From assembly GCF_030463565.1 (NCBI RefSeq), contig NC_134652.1:8583897-8647896 (forward strand): a DNA stretch of 64,000 nt, in the 5' to 3' direction. Below the pieces are notes generated by a model. The model worked only from the letters and a program-made list of their open reading frames with translations, was not told the origin of the DNA and did no database searches. Shown one piece after another: positions 20,701 to 32,700 of this stretch; the stretch's first letter is position 1, and each line of letters starts with the position of its first letter. The stretch is from Pelecanus crispus (Eukaryota; Chordata; Aves; Pelecaniformes; Pelecanidae). A program made the translations under genes and the position numbers.

Positions 20701-22006
20701 TGAAAAGGAGTTGGACTGAAATGATTTGACGACGTCTCAAAATGCACCCGTAATGGTAAGGTAGCTCTTGATAAACCTGGAGTCAGAGGTCAGGGAGGAG
20801 AAATCGTGTCGTGAATCTCTTTAATCAGGGAAGAGGATTTACCGACGACAACATTATTTCGGCTGAAAGACTGTTGCTGCAACACCCTTCTGTTACCACA
20901 CTGCACGTCTTCATCAGGCAGGTTAGTCAGCTTAATTCAGCCCTACTACTCGAACCACATTACCATGTTTCCTAACCTCCAGATGATCCAAATGTACGTG
21001 AAACACAGTTTTGTCCTGTCACAGTCAACAGGACCAAGCCCATCTCCTTGACATCACTTAAAAGACTTGACATCACTAAGACCTATAGGCAATCAAGATC
21101 CTTAATTAGAAGCATTCAGTGCTCTTTCTAGATCTACAGTTGTGTGTCTGGGAAACTTCTGCTAGAAAGCATCACGTTATAACAGATTCAGTGGGGCCAG
21201 AACATGCAGACCTTGGTTGGCAATCAGAGAGCTCCAGTTCTAGCACTTTGTCCATTTGCTTTCCCTTTCCATTCTGCTCCCACTCTTACTTAGTTTATAC
21301 TGTAAGATTTGCAGGTAGAAACTCTCTCCTGCTATGTGGTTGCATAATTAGGCCAGTCAGTAAGTGTTGCTTTAATATGAATAACAATAATAAACAGCTT
21401 TTCAATCCTTGAGCATATAGTAAATGCTGAAAACTCTACAGCCAGAAGTTCAAATCCTTTAATGAACTGTAATGCTAGTTTATATTAAAACCAAGATAAA
21501 TGATAATTTTCTACCTGTTCATTTGGTTTCACGGCATAGAGAGCAGATACATCCCTTTCTAGATGCATGTGGATACACCACCACTATAAATGACCCTTGC
21601 TGACTCCTATGGGACTATATTAATTAAAAAAAAAAAGATTTACAGAGTTCACTTCTTTGAGAGCTTCCAAGAAGTTCAAAACCTGGCTATATTTGTACAT
21701 ATGCATGCTTATGTTAAGAAGAATCCTTGAAACAGCCTGTAGTCCATAGCTAATTGGTGTGGATATACAGGTAGCACACAAAAAATCGCAGTGACAAAGA
21801 AGATTTTGCAATGCCCATTTGTGCTTGCCAAAGCAGTGAGAATCCCAACCGCAGAGCAATCCAGGGCAGACATTTTGATAACAAGAAAGGAATAAATGCA
21901 TAAAGCGACCTCTCTCCCAAAAGCTGCATCAGCATGGAGGGGTCCCCAAGGAAATATTTCTGCCTAATTACATGGCTTCCTAAAATGGAAGATGGGAAAT
22001 ACTGGC
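20701..22006. other. Non-coding stretch, nothing recognised
   Basis: AT-rich unique sequence. Open frames do not exceed about 97 codons and match nothing known. I see no repeat signature apart from an A-tract at about 21625-21637. Confidence 0.5.
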
Positions 22007-22576
22007 TGTCCTGGTTTCGGCTGGGATAGAGTTAATTTTCTTCCTAGCAGCAGGCATAGTGCTGTGTTTTGGATTTAGTAGGAGAAGAATGTTGATAACA
22101 TGCTGATGTTTTTAGTTGTTGCTGAGTACTGCTTATGCTAGTCAAGGACTTTTTCAGCTTCCCATGCTCTGCCAGGTGCACAAGAAACTGGGAGGAGGCA
22201 CAGCCAGAATAGTTGATCCAAACTGCCCAAAGGGCTATTCCATACCATATGATGTCATGCTCAGTATATAAACTGGGGGGGGTTGGCCAGGGAGCAGCGA
22301 CCGCTGCTCGGGAACTGTCTGGGTATCGGTCGTCGGGTGGTGAGCAATTGCATTGTGCATCACTTGCTTTGTATATTATTATTACTATTATTATTATTAT
22401 ATTGTTATTATTATTATTTTACTTTATTTTATTTCAATTATTAAACTATTCTTATCTCAACCCAGGAGTGTTTCTCACTCTTACTCCTCCGATTCTCTCC
22501 CCCATCCCATGAGGGTAGGGGGAGTGAGCGAGCGGCTGCGTGGTACTGAGTTGCTGGCTGGGACTAAACCACGACA
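22007..22576 (+). mobile_element. Solo LTR of an avian endogenous retrovirus (ERVL-like)
   Basis: The element is 570 bases, starts TGTCCTGG and ends CCACGACA, giving 7 of 8 matching terminal inverted bases with the usual TG...CA ends. A 5-base direct repeat, CTGGC, flanks it exactly at 22002-22006 and 22577-22581. Inside are a TATATAAA box at 22265-22272 and an ATTAAA signal at 22440-22445, after an (ATT)n run at about 22375-22420. The sequence matches a family very common in neoavian genomes. No retroviral gene remains, so this is a recombined solo LTR with no coding capacity. Confidence 0.88.
22375..22420. repeat. (ATT)n microsatellite within the LTR
   Basis: An ATT/TTA trinucleotide run with two interruptions, inside the presumed R/U5 part of the LTR. 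Confidence 0.85.
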
Positions 22577-22581
22577 CTGGC

Positions 22582-24403
22582 TCTTTCAGATCAGGATCCT
22601 GAGATGGCTCTTGTGCAGTAAACTTTGCTGGAAAGCAGAGTCCTTTTTTACCTTAGTTACTCTGAACTTTATTGCCTAAGATTTAAAGGCAGAGTCTCAA
22701 CAATAGCTTCAGCTAGGATTTTCTTGACATTTTCATAAAGAACTATTAGATGTCCCATTGTAAGTTCTTGATGTGTGAAGATCTATAGCATTAGATGCAA
22801 GAGGTCACAAGTACCAGAAGAAAGAGAAAATACAATTCAGCTTATGTAAAATAAAGTCTCTACATATGATCAACTTCCTGTCTATCAGCTTCAGATTAAC
22901 AGGGTGAGGGACTTCTGTATTTGCAGGGTATGATTTGGCAGGTGGTGATAGGCAGCACAGCGTGAGGATTACCCAACTGTGTGTAGGCTAATATCAAGTT
23001 AACTCCTGGAAGCCTGGTCTGGGATACCAACCAAATGAGTTACTTGCCTTTTAATACATCTTGCAACAATGCTAGTAAGCAACAGTCTTGATTAAGGTAA
23101 GAGTTAATCTGCAGGTGAATTCCTAAAGTAACTTTCTAGAACTGGTGAGTTCTCCACCACTAAACAGCATAGGACTTGAATTCAGCTCTTTCCACAGCTA
23201 GATCTGTGTGTTAAGGATGGACCAATTTTCCTCTGCATTCAGGATTATCTCAGGTCCAGAACTCAACGGGATTCAGTTGAGGTGCTGTGCTTTATTTCAC
23301 ACATGAACAATAATTTTAGAAGATGTAGAAGAAACTTTGCTTCTGGAGCAAAGTATTCTATAACTGACTAATGAAAGGTCAGCTGAAACATTGGACACTG
23401 TCTAAACCAGAACGCTCACTAGTTAATATAACACAACTTGTTCTGTGTTGCTATGTAATAAATATATACACCATGCATGCCTGTGCACAGTGTGCTTTGA
23501 GAGAGGGAATGGCACAGGCAGCACCATTTTTTCATGGGTTATCCTGCAAGCAAACATATTAAAAAGAGTCAAAAGTAGTATTTTCTAAAATGATGTAGAA
23601 GGACGAGATATCCTTAACTGGAAGGAAATCAATTACCAGCCTTATATGGCCAGCCATTCTTCATGTGGAGAGCAAAGTTTTATAAAGAGAAGTCTGGAAA
23701 TCAGTGGAGAACTTCTAGCTTGTATCGCAGAGATGCATCGGAGAAAGCTGAAGGGAAAACATAAGATTTTGAAGCCTTAGCGTAGAAATTACCTTTTAGC
23801 TAGTACTTAATACTGGAGCATGATCCCGCAGCCCCATTTACCACAAATTCTTGCTGACTGTATTTGGCAGCATAAGGCCTTTGGGGTCAAGGTGCTCAGT
23901 TTCCAGTTTTGCCCTTTTGGTCTCAGAAGTAAGGAAACATTTCAGACCTTGAGCTTCAAAAAGAATTTAAGAAATGCACAAGAGAGCCAACTTTTAAATG
24001 AACTGGAAAGATTTTATGAGGACAGAAGATCAACAAGTGACCAGGACTCCAACTGTGAAAGAAAATGTGAGAAACAGGCACCTCTTCTAGTGTGAAATTG
24101 GTCTAATTCTTGGGGCCTTTAGAGTGGCAGTATCAAACAACTGGCCAATATCGTGTACACTTTCCGCCATCCACATGGCATCAACTCCATTACCACATTC
24201 TGTGAAGCAGTCAAATTTGCCACAGGTTTGTTTAACCCCTCATTTGAAAGTGGAGATGGAATTTTTTTCCCTCACTGCGGGCTGAATGTGCATTTCCTAA
24301 CGCACCTGGGAAGCCAGTCTTAGCACGCACTTCAGTGCTACACAGAAATAACTCTGCAGAAAAAACGCAGCCAGGACCCATATGAAGCAGGCATGCAGAC
24401 ATA
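22582..24403. other. Non-coding stretch, nothing recognised
   Basis: Unique sequence between the LTR and a CR1 fragment. Open frames reach 91 codons (23820-24095, +) and resemble no protein family. No tRNA or simple repeat of note. Confidence 0.5.
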
Positions 24404-24735
24404 CCTGATCTTAAAGCAGGCTTATAAGAAAGATGGGGATAGGCTTTTTAGTAGTGCCTGTAGCAATAGGGCAAGGGGTAATGGTTTTAAACTAAAAGAG
24501 GGTAGGTTCAGAGCAGATATAAGGAAGAAATTTTCTATGATGAGGGTGCTGAAACACTGGTACAGGTTGCCCAGAGAGGTGGTAGATGCCCCATCCCTGG
24601 AAACATCCCAGGCCAGGTTGGATGGGGCTCTGAGCAACCTGATGGAGTTGAAGATGTCCCTGCTCACTGCAGGGGGTTGGAGTAGATGACCTTTAAAGGT
24701 CCCTTCCAACCCAAAGCATTCTACAATTCTATGAT
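24404..24735 (+). mobile_element. 5'-truncated CR1 LINE fragment
   Basis: About 330 bases carry the C-terminal end of the CR1 ORF2 protein, open for about 90 codons, with the diagnostic blocks RARGNGFKL, FRADIRKKFSMMRVLKHW, YRLPREVVDAPSLE and LTAGG. It continues through the short CR1 3' end (GGTCCCTTCCAACCC) to the ATTCTATGAT tail at 24727-24735. Extreme 5' truncation is normal for CR1. It encodes no complete reverse transcriptase and cannot move itself. The mostly intact reading frame suggests a moderately young insertion. Confidence 0.93.
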
Positions 24736-27700
24736 CACTGGGTGGTGGGTGCATCGGTGGGCAGGTGATAGGTAAACCCCCAGACTACAGCGGTGTCTTG
24801 AAAGAAGCACCTGCTTTGACAAAGGTCCAAGCCAGCTAATTATAAGTTGCTGATCATCAGTATGGGGCTCACAAAAGGGGTGAAGGCTGGCACATTGCTT
24901 TAGATATTTAGACATCAGAGGTATTTGCTGGGTTTCATTTGTAACATCTGATAATGTCTTTTTATAGTTTGGGGGATTTCTGGGTATAATTAATTAAATA
25001 AACTAGAGCTGTGACAAACCCAGACATGAACTATGCTTCACAGATCTATCATGTCTTTTCATCCTGCCCTGCTTTGCACCATCACCTGGAGGAATAGGTG
25101 TCACTGGGTCTAGTTGCTGGCTCTGCCAGCGCCCTCAGTCTGTGCTTGCATTGTTAAGACTTCAAACAAATCTGCTACTGCAAGATATCTTGATAGCAAA
25201 AAATGCAGCATGTAGAAAAACTCCTCCTCGTCCCTGAGGAGCAACTCTTTCTAGCCCAACTGCCTTTACTGTTTTATTGACAGCATGCAAGAGGAGCATG
25301 TTGAGGTGAGTGTGTGTATGTGTGCTTGTGTGAGTGATTGTGTCTCTCTCTGGTGGGCAAGCCAGGTAAAACTGCTTCTCAGTAAATGCAAACGCAGAGA
25401 CACGGAACTGTGTGATTCGTTAAACCACTGATCTGATGCCCTTAACAACACAAATTCCTACCAGATCCCATCTCACAAAGCAATATTGATCATTTTTCTA
25501 AAGGGAGGAATCTCCACGACGATATTGTTGAAGAAAGGAGGAACATTTTGTCGAGAAGCTGTATTTCAAGTAAAATAACTCTCCAAGGAGCATTCACTTT
25601 CAAATCAGTAACGTGCAAGTATAGCTGACTCACAAACAGCAGCTAGTTATATACGCAGATTTCAATGAGGCTTTTAGGAGAAACAATGGGGCTGTTTTTA
25701 AGGGTGGTTGCCCTGTTGAAGTGCATTTCTCTGAATAGATACAATGCTGTAGTGCTGAATGGATTCAATGGTGCTGTCTCAAACATGGCCAGGAGTGTCT
25801 AGAAGTGGGTGGAGGTAGAAAGAGCTGGTGGGACCCTTCTTATGGTTGACTCAGGCTGCTTCCTCCAATCCTTTCTTTGCTCTGGCAGGGGCCGAGGTTT
25901 CCTTGCCCTTTCCCTCTGCAACAAGCTTCCTTCTCTGCATGAATATTCCCCATCTGGAAATAATAGAATGAAATTTAAAAAACGTGGGCTTAAAAAATTC
26001 AGGCATAACTTTGTCTGAACGAGACGTCTGGGTAACAGAAGACTCTCCTAAGGGAAGTGAGTAATATCTTGGCACCTTGGCTATTTGAAACTGGGAAGGA
26101 AAAATACATACACGGATAGAATATAATGTAGGAATCAATCCTGCCTTGGCCTCTGTAAGGAAAACAAGTGACCTTAATGATCTATTCTCTCTCTAGAGCA
26201 CTCACACAGAAAGCCGTGCTCGTTCCAATTCAGCTGTGTGCCCAGCACATAACACAATGGACCTCACTCCTCGGGAAGCTCTAAGTGCCACTGCAATACA
26301 AATAAACAAGTTCTGCACAAGACGGTGAGGGCACCAGCAGCTTACAAAAAGCAGCTCTCGGGGCCACACGAAGACTTGGAGTGGGGGGTTGTGCAGCAGT
26401 AGCGTTTACTTAAGGAAATTCACTTCCCTTATTGAAGAATACACTTCAATTCAAAATGTATGCCTTCCTTTTGCCTTTACAAATTTCACATGCACACTCC
26501 TATACATGTCAAAATAGAAACACGACGACTGCAAGCTTATGGGTGACACCACTGAACAATGCCATAAAATAGAAGACATGAGGCAGAAATACATAAATAG
26601 CCGCAGGCCATGATCTGTTCTCACTGTTTGTGTACAGCTCTATTAATACTAATAGGAGTTAAGTGCGCAGAATAAAGTGACAGCTATCGCCCCTCAGCTC
26701 TGCCAGCAGTTCTTAAGTAGTGCTGTGGTCCAGCCAGCCCTTGTCCATGTTACACAGAGCTGCCTCAACCACAATGCAAAAACTACCACCGGCCCCCAGA
26801 AAACAGCACACTCCATCCGCTCTGACCTTATGTAGGGTGTTTTTAAGGTTCTTACCTTCAGTCTTGTGATGAGCTATTGTAGCATGAAAGCAATAATAGT
26901 AATAATAATAGTGTAATCTTAGTGTGCTTGTGCCTTTTTCAGGATAGTGATTCTTTGGCATAACTTTGAAATTTAAAACGGTGCTAAAAATTGGATTTGG
27001 ATGACCTGGAAAATGGCCTTGAAATTTTTCAGCTAAGAAAGCCACACACAATATATCGCATAGGACTACCACAGTAGTCCTATGTCCTACCCATCTCATG
27101 ATTTGGGTTTTTTTGGGGGGTAGGGGATTGGTATTGCTTTTCTTTTTTGTGACATTGTCTATTACCCCTCTGGGTTCTGAGAAAGGAATTACAAACCCTG
27201 CAAGAACAGCCTTGGGATAGTCTGCTCTCTAGGCAGCAAAGGAAATCACTAATGGTGCTCTGAACGTCCTGTGAAACAAACGGCACGGACTGTTGGAGGA
27301 GCCACCTTCCTTCTCATTGTCCCTTTATCAACATCTTGTCCCTGCTCTCCTACGGGAGCAAGGGGAAGGGGTGGCTGGAGCTGCCCTGGGCAGCTCTGCA
27401 GTGGGTGCCTCCGGGCCAGCTGGGGCCTGAGGTGCACGGCAGAACATCACTGCACTGCAGGATGTGGGGTAGGGTCTACCTGCTGCAGGTGCTGGGCTGT
27501 CTCTTCGAGGCTGGGAGGAACCTGTGGATACTTTCAGTGCTGGCTGGATGGGGCAGGCAGTTTCTTCAGCAGTATTATGTGAGCTTCCCAAAGAATTCCC
27601 TGGTCTGTGTTTGGAATGGCTTTATAGGTGGGGGAGGTGGGGGGGGTGAGGAACCCTGAGTACTTCAGCAGATGTTGATGTCATTCAGTGTTGGGAAGGA

Positions 27701-29640
27701 AGGTGAATGAAAACTGTATAAAATAGTTTTGGGGTCCTTTTTGATAGCAATATAGCTAGAAAAAAGTGGCTGGATAGTTCTCAGGATGTGTCACACTCTT
27801 CTTAGCCAGCTTTTAAAAGTCAGGCAGCTAAATTACTCCTGGTGGCACAGAGATGATGTTCAGCTAACCTCCACTTCTAGCTACTTCTCTGTTCTTAATC
27901 TGCATTTTCCACACAAATTTCCAATGTGTGTTGATATACATTTTTAAAGACAGCTCACCTAAACTCCAATCCAGCCTCCACTGTTGGCAGGAGAAAGTTT
28001 CTATCAACTTCAAATGCATTGAATCAGGCTGTCAGGAAGAAGTTACCGTGTGAACTACTTGAAGCTTTTATACCTCCTATGGTTTAAACACATAAATGTG
28101 TGTTCACACATATATAAAAGAAGTATCCTTTCCTCTGCCTGCTCTGCCTTAGAACAGATCAAGTTTGGATATTTTGCACACTTGGGTATCCTTGCTCTGC
28201 TGCATCTAGCAATGCAAATACACAGTTGATGTGCAGGATGGAGGTTGCCCTGCTGCTCCCTTGCTGACCGTGTGCCATATGAGCCCCGGCTCAGCCCCAC
28301 CCCATCACAGTCCCTGCAACCTTACAGAGCCCAGATTTCCATGCAAAACCAAACAGGCATTCTTGTGGGCTTGGGACATGATTCAGACACCATCCCCTAA
28401 GGGGGTCTCAGGGACCTCAAAGGAGGGAGATGTTAAGACAAGGCAGTTGCTGCAAAATGAAAACTACAGTCAGACCTGCAAGGCAGATTTGCTTCTAATC
28501 CACAATTTAAAGGGAGTGATTTCTCCCTCTTGCCCCTACTGCGATGCCCACTATGCAGGCTGGGTACTTAGGCTTGGCTCTAGAAGCAGAACTTGAAGCT
28601 TACTGTGCCTTTTGAAAGAAAATATCAGAGGGCCTGTTATATCTCTTTATTAATAGGTTTTGACTAATCCTCTATTCATTGATGTCCATTATGAGATTAT
28701 ACGACTAAAATTAAGTTAGTACATACAGTATGTCTACAATGAATTCGATAATTGCGTGTTTCTAAAGGAAAAAATGGTTCAATAATTATGGCTGAGACCA
28801 GAAACTGGCATCCCAGTCTTTGATGACTGAGGAATATTGCTAAAGCGGGGCAGCTTTTCTTTGCCTGTACAAGTTAAACCCCCAAACTGAGGTGGTTCTG
28901 CTCTCTTGGAAGAAATGTTAAGAAGTGTTTGTAGTGTGCACAGGGCACAAACATGCATTTTGAGGAGGAATCAAAAGTCCCAAGCTGGTAATAGTGAGAA
29001 GTCTGGTGGCAGGAGCTATTCTCAGAGGAGAAGAGATTTATTGACAGTTACATTTGCGGTTTGTTTCTATCAATAGGATTTGTGTTATGGGAAAATATGG
29101 CACGTGGTCCAAATATTTTTTTGAAATTACTGTACAAGTGAGAAATTAGATAGCTGTATTTCTTCCTTTTGCACAACTCAACTAGTTACATGTATTTTTA
29201 GGCGGTCTTCTAAGTGCATGTCTTTGCTTTAGACAGTAGCTATACCTCATAGTTGACAGACCAGTTTCTGCAGAACTTAGCTCTAAGTTGAGGCATGAAA
29301 AAATTAAACAAGGAAGGGGATGTAATTAATTACTCAGTCTCAAAAACTGAGGTACAGAAGCCTCAGTAACCTAGGGTTTGAAGCACCAGAGGTGCTGCTG
29401 GGCTCTTGGTCCCTCACTCCTGTTTGAGGGTGTCGTACCTGTGGGGAGTCCCATGGAGACAGCCCCAAGGATCCCCTTGTTCTTCACAGTCCTGCCATCC
29501 TTCACCTTTACATCAGAAAATGATTTATTGCAGTCACATCAACAGGAAATTACAAAGAGAAACAGCACTACAGAAATGAACCCCTCAGTCTCTTAACTGC
29601 CTTTTCATGAATAATATTAGGTGTATCGAATATACATCGG
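24736..29640. other. Non-coding stretch with minor simple repeats
   Basis: No coding exon recognised. A degenerate (TG)n tract lies at about 25305-25350 and an (AAT)n tract at about 26890-26912. A hairpin-forming perfect inverted repeat is at 27059-27084. A moderately GC-rich patch at about 27290-27560 has frames open in several phases but no family resemblance. A 128-codon frame at 26713-27099 (-) is also unrecognised. Confidence 0.5.
27059..27084. repeat. Perfect inverted repeat, 11-bp arms, 4-base loop
   Basis: CATAGGACTAC at 27059-27069 and GTAGTCCTATG at 27074-27084 are exact reverse complements around CACA. It is too short for a typical microRNA precursor unless extended with mismatches. 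Confidence 0.9.
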
Positions 29641-29654
29641 GGAGCCCTTGTAGC

Positions 29655-29765
29655 TTAGAGATGGATTTGTGGCTACAATGCTGGACCTGGACATCAGGTA
29701 ATTTAGGTATTAATTCAAGCTCTACAGCTGTCCGACAGTGTAAGGACAGTAAGGCCCTCTATCCC
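29655..29765 (+). repeat. MIR-like ancient amniote SINE remnant
   Basis: The segment CTACAATGCTGGACCTGGAC followed by ATCAGGTAATTTAGGTATTA and ATTCAAGCTCTACAGCTG follows the tRNA-derived head and start of the core of MIR elements (CACTGGACTTGGAGTCAGG, then CTGGGTTCAAATCC, then GGCTCTGCC). The order and spacing agree but divergence is high. Confidence 0.4.
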
Positions 29766-32700
29766 CTCAGAGCTACTCTGTGAGCATCACCTAGTTGTTA
29801 GTCCACTCCTTCTCACAGACAGGCTTCGCCATAGATGGGTCCATGTAGCAGCCCAGTCTTGTCTAGTTATATATATACATATACACATATACATATAACC
29901 TCTTTGAGATAAGGATTACATGTTTGATAAGCATCTACTACAGATGTTGCATGTATACTTGCCAACAAAATCAACTTGAATTACCTGTTCCTGGGAGGTT
30001 TCCCAGATCTGACACACCCTGAAAAGATCACAGCATTTGTGGACCAAATTGTGAATGCCAAGATCTTTTTTTGAGGAGGAGAGGAGGTTGGTTAGCTGCT
30101 TTTTATGAGGAAATACATTTATATGATGCTGAACTAGCTGAAGCACTGCTTTCTATTAATCTTAGTTTACTTTATATCCAGGGCCTATTATCAGGCTTGA
30201 CTGATACAGAAATCTTCTCTGCTTAAGACATGAAAAGAAGAAAATAACATACCTAGTGTATTCTTCCTGCCTGATCACCACATACGTAGATAAAATCTGG
30301 CTACAAATGCTCATAAGAGGAGCTCCAAGGAGAGGCAGAAGTTCAGCATAAAAATAGGCTAAGTACAAAAGGGAAGTTAATCTTTCCAAGAAAAGTCAAT
30401 ACATTATGCTTCGACTGGCTGCATACTGTGCTGAGCAGGTAAATTGTAAGAGCTTTACAGGGCACTTGTTTCTAACTAAAATAGCTTTTTGGTTTTAAAA
30501 TATCTTCCTTGTTCTCACCAGTTCTCTAAAGTTATACCCCCCCCCTCTCGGCTGGCTGGTCCCACTCTCCCCACCGTTGCTGCTTACAAAATGAATTACC
30601 TCTCTGGAGGCTGGCTTACCGAAATGCAGGGTCGCATCTGCAGTCCTTACTCAAGCAAAACTCATATTGACTCAACCACACTTTTATAGAAACAAGGACT
30701 GCAGAACACAGCCAGAGCGATATGTCTGATTAAAAGGGGAATCATTGAAGGAGCAGGTCCAAAGAATAAAACAAGCCAACAGCGAGAGCTTCCATCCCTG
30801 CATCCTCTGTCTTTATAGTGAGCAAAACGCTGCCCTCATCAAAGTCAGGGATGTCATTGACTTTGACTTACAGCACCAGAAATTTCACATTTAGAATAGA
30901 TTTGATATGATCTCTGCAGATGCCTGGAAGAGCTGCAAGACCATCACAAATGATTTCCCTCTCTGAAGATGATAGATTGAGCTGACTCATGCCACTCACA
31001 TTAGCTGTGTTGCTTTATAAATCCAGTCTTTCCGTCTAGTCTAGTCCCTGGCATGTATATCAGACCTGAATGGGTCTGGATTTTATTTTCTGTTCCTCCT
31101 CCTTTTATTCTTGCATGTAGCAATAGAAACTGATAACTCCTAGAGCAGAGGATAACTTTGCTGCCGTGCTTCCAGACTTAAAGTTGGTGGCTCTGATGAA
31201 GCATCATCTACCTTTTTCTCAGCTAAGTTCTCCCACATAAGATTTTGCTTTAATTTTAGATTTTGTGCTGGCAACGGATGGGATGCATAGCACCGCAAGC
31301 TGGCTAAAGAGTCCCTTGCAGAGAGAAAGTCTCCTTGGAATAGCAGATAAAGGCATTCCCTCCCAAACCCATACAGCCATCTGAGCAGCCAGTGAGCTCT
31401 CGCAAACTAGGGAAGAGCAAGCCAGGAAGGAGAAGTGAGGAGCAGACCCGGCAGCTCACTGGTACGGCACGTCTGGGCTCCTGCTCTGCATGCACTGAAT
31501 GGTATTTCCTCGTCACTGAATTCCTGGGTGAGGGTGATACCTGCCTCCTCCAAAGATGAATGCTCTTCTGTGGATGAGCTTTACAGTCCCTGAAATAAAA
31601 AAAACGAACCACAAAACCTAATTTATGTAAGATTTAAATAAGAACTAACCACTCGGTACTTTGAGACCTATATTTTAGCAATATAGGAAATGGGACATTC
31701 TGGTTGGTGGCAAGAGAGTTGTCTGGACTCTGCATTTACCCCCCCTGTCAGCGTGCTGGTGCTGGCAGTGCATGGAGACAGCCTGCCAAGGTAAGCCTGT
31801 AAAATTACTGGAGCTTAACTTTTATAGCCATAAAGTTTCAGACAGTGATTTGTAGTTCCAGAATGCTCTAAATATTCTTTATTCTTGCCCTACTGCTCCA
31901 AAATCTGGAGCAATCCAAAGCATTGCGGGTAGCTGGTGCACCCAGATTTCTTTCTTATGATTGCAGTGACCCAACGAGATGTTGTTGCACTGTGTGTAAC
32001 AGTAATAGTGAACACTAAATCCCTTGCTACGTGCAGTCTCTGGAGTAACATTCATGCAAGACATTCACCTAACCATTATGAATAGCAGACCAATTTGGAA
32101 AAAAAAAAAAAAACAAACCAACAAATTCTTTCCCTCATATACCCATGAAAAGAAAAAGAGATAAAGTCCTTGAATACATTACTGGCTATAGACCTGCCCA
32201 GCCTTCATAATCATGCACAGAGACAGAGCAGAGGGGGATAAACACAAATGATGTATTTCTCTGTTTCCAGAAAACTAACCTGGGGGAGTACCAGAAAAAC
32301 AACTAGGAAAAAATCCATTATGAAAATATTTTACATTCTGTCATCTTTTGCCTTTGTCAGACAAGAAGTAAAAAGGCAGGAGAGCATGATATTAAGATGC
32401 CACTACCTAATAATTTCTTGATAATTGCCCTTCAAGAGCAAATGACAATGAAATGAGTAAGGTAGAGCTTTCACCCACTCTATCCTGATTTAGGCAGTAT
32501 GCTTTGGTACACACTTCCTTTGAGTAAACAGTACCTATAGTTATACAGGATCTATTCTCCCATTGATGTACCAGGGATTTATGTAGGTGAGTCCCATTAA
32601 TGCTAATGGAAGTTATGTGTGTAATTCCCCTTTTTCAGCAATGAGAGAATAGACCTTTATGTTTCTAAAGTAATTACAGCCTTAGCTCTGGCTAGGCTGT

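Noticed and set aside
22007..22576. Full endogenous provirus
   Set aside because: Only a single LTR is present between the two copies of the target-site duplication; there is no internal or second LTR sequence.
26713..27099. 128-codon frame on the - strand
   Set aside because: It includes a poly-Tyr run from an (AAT)n repeat and no recognisable domain; taken as chance.
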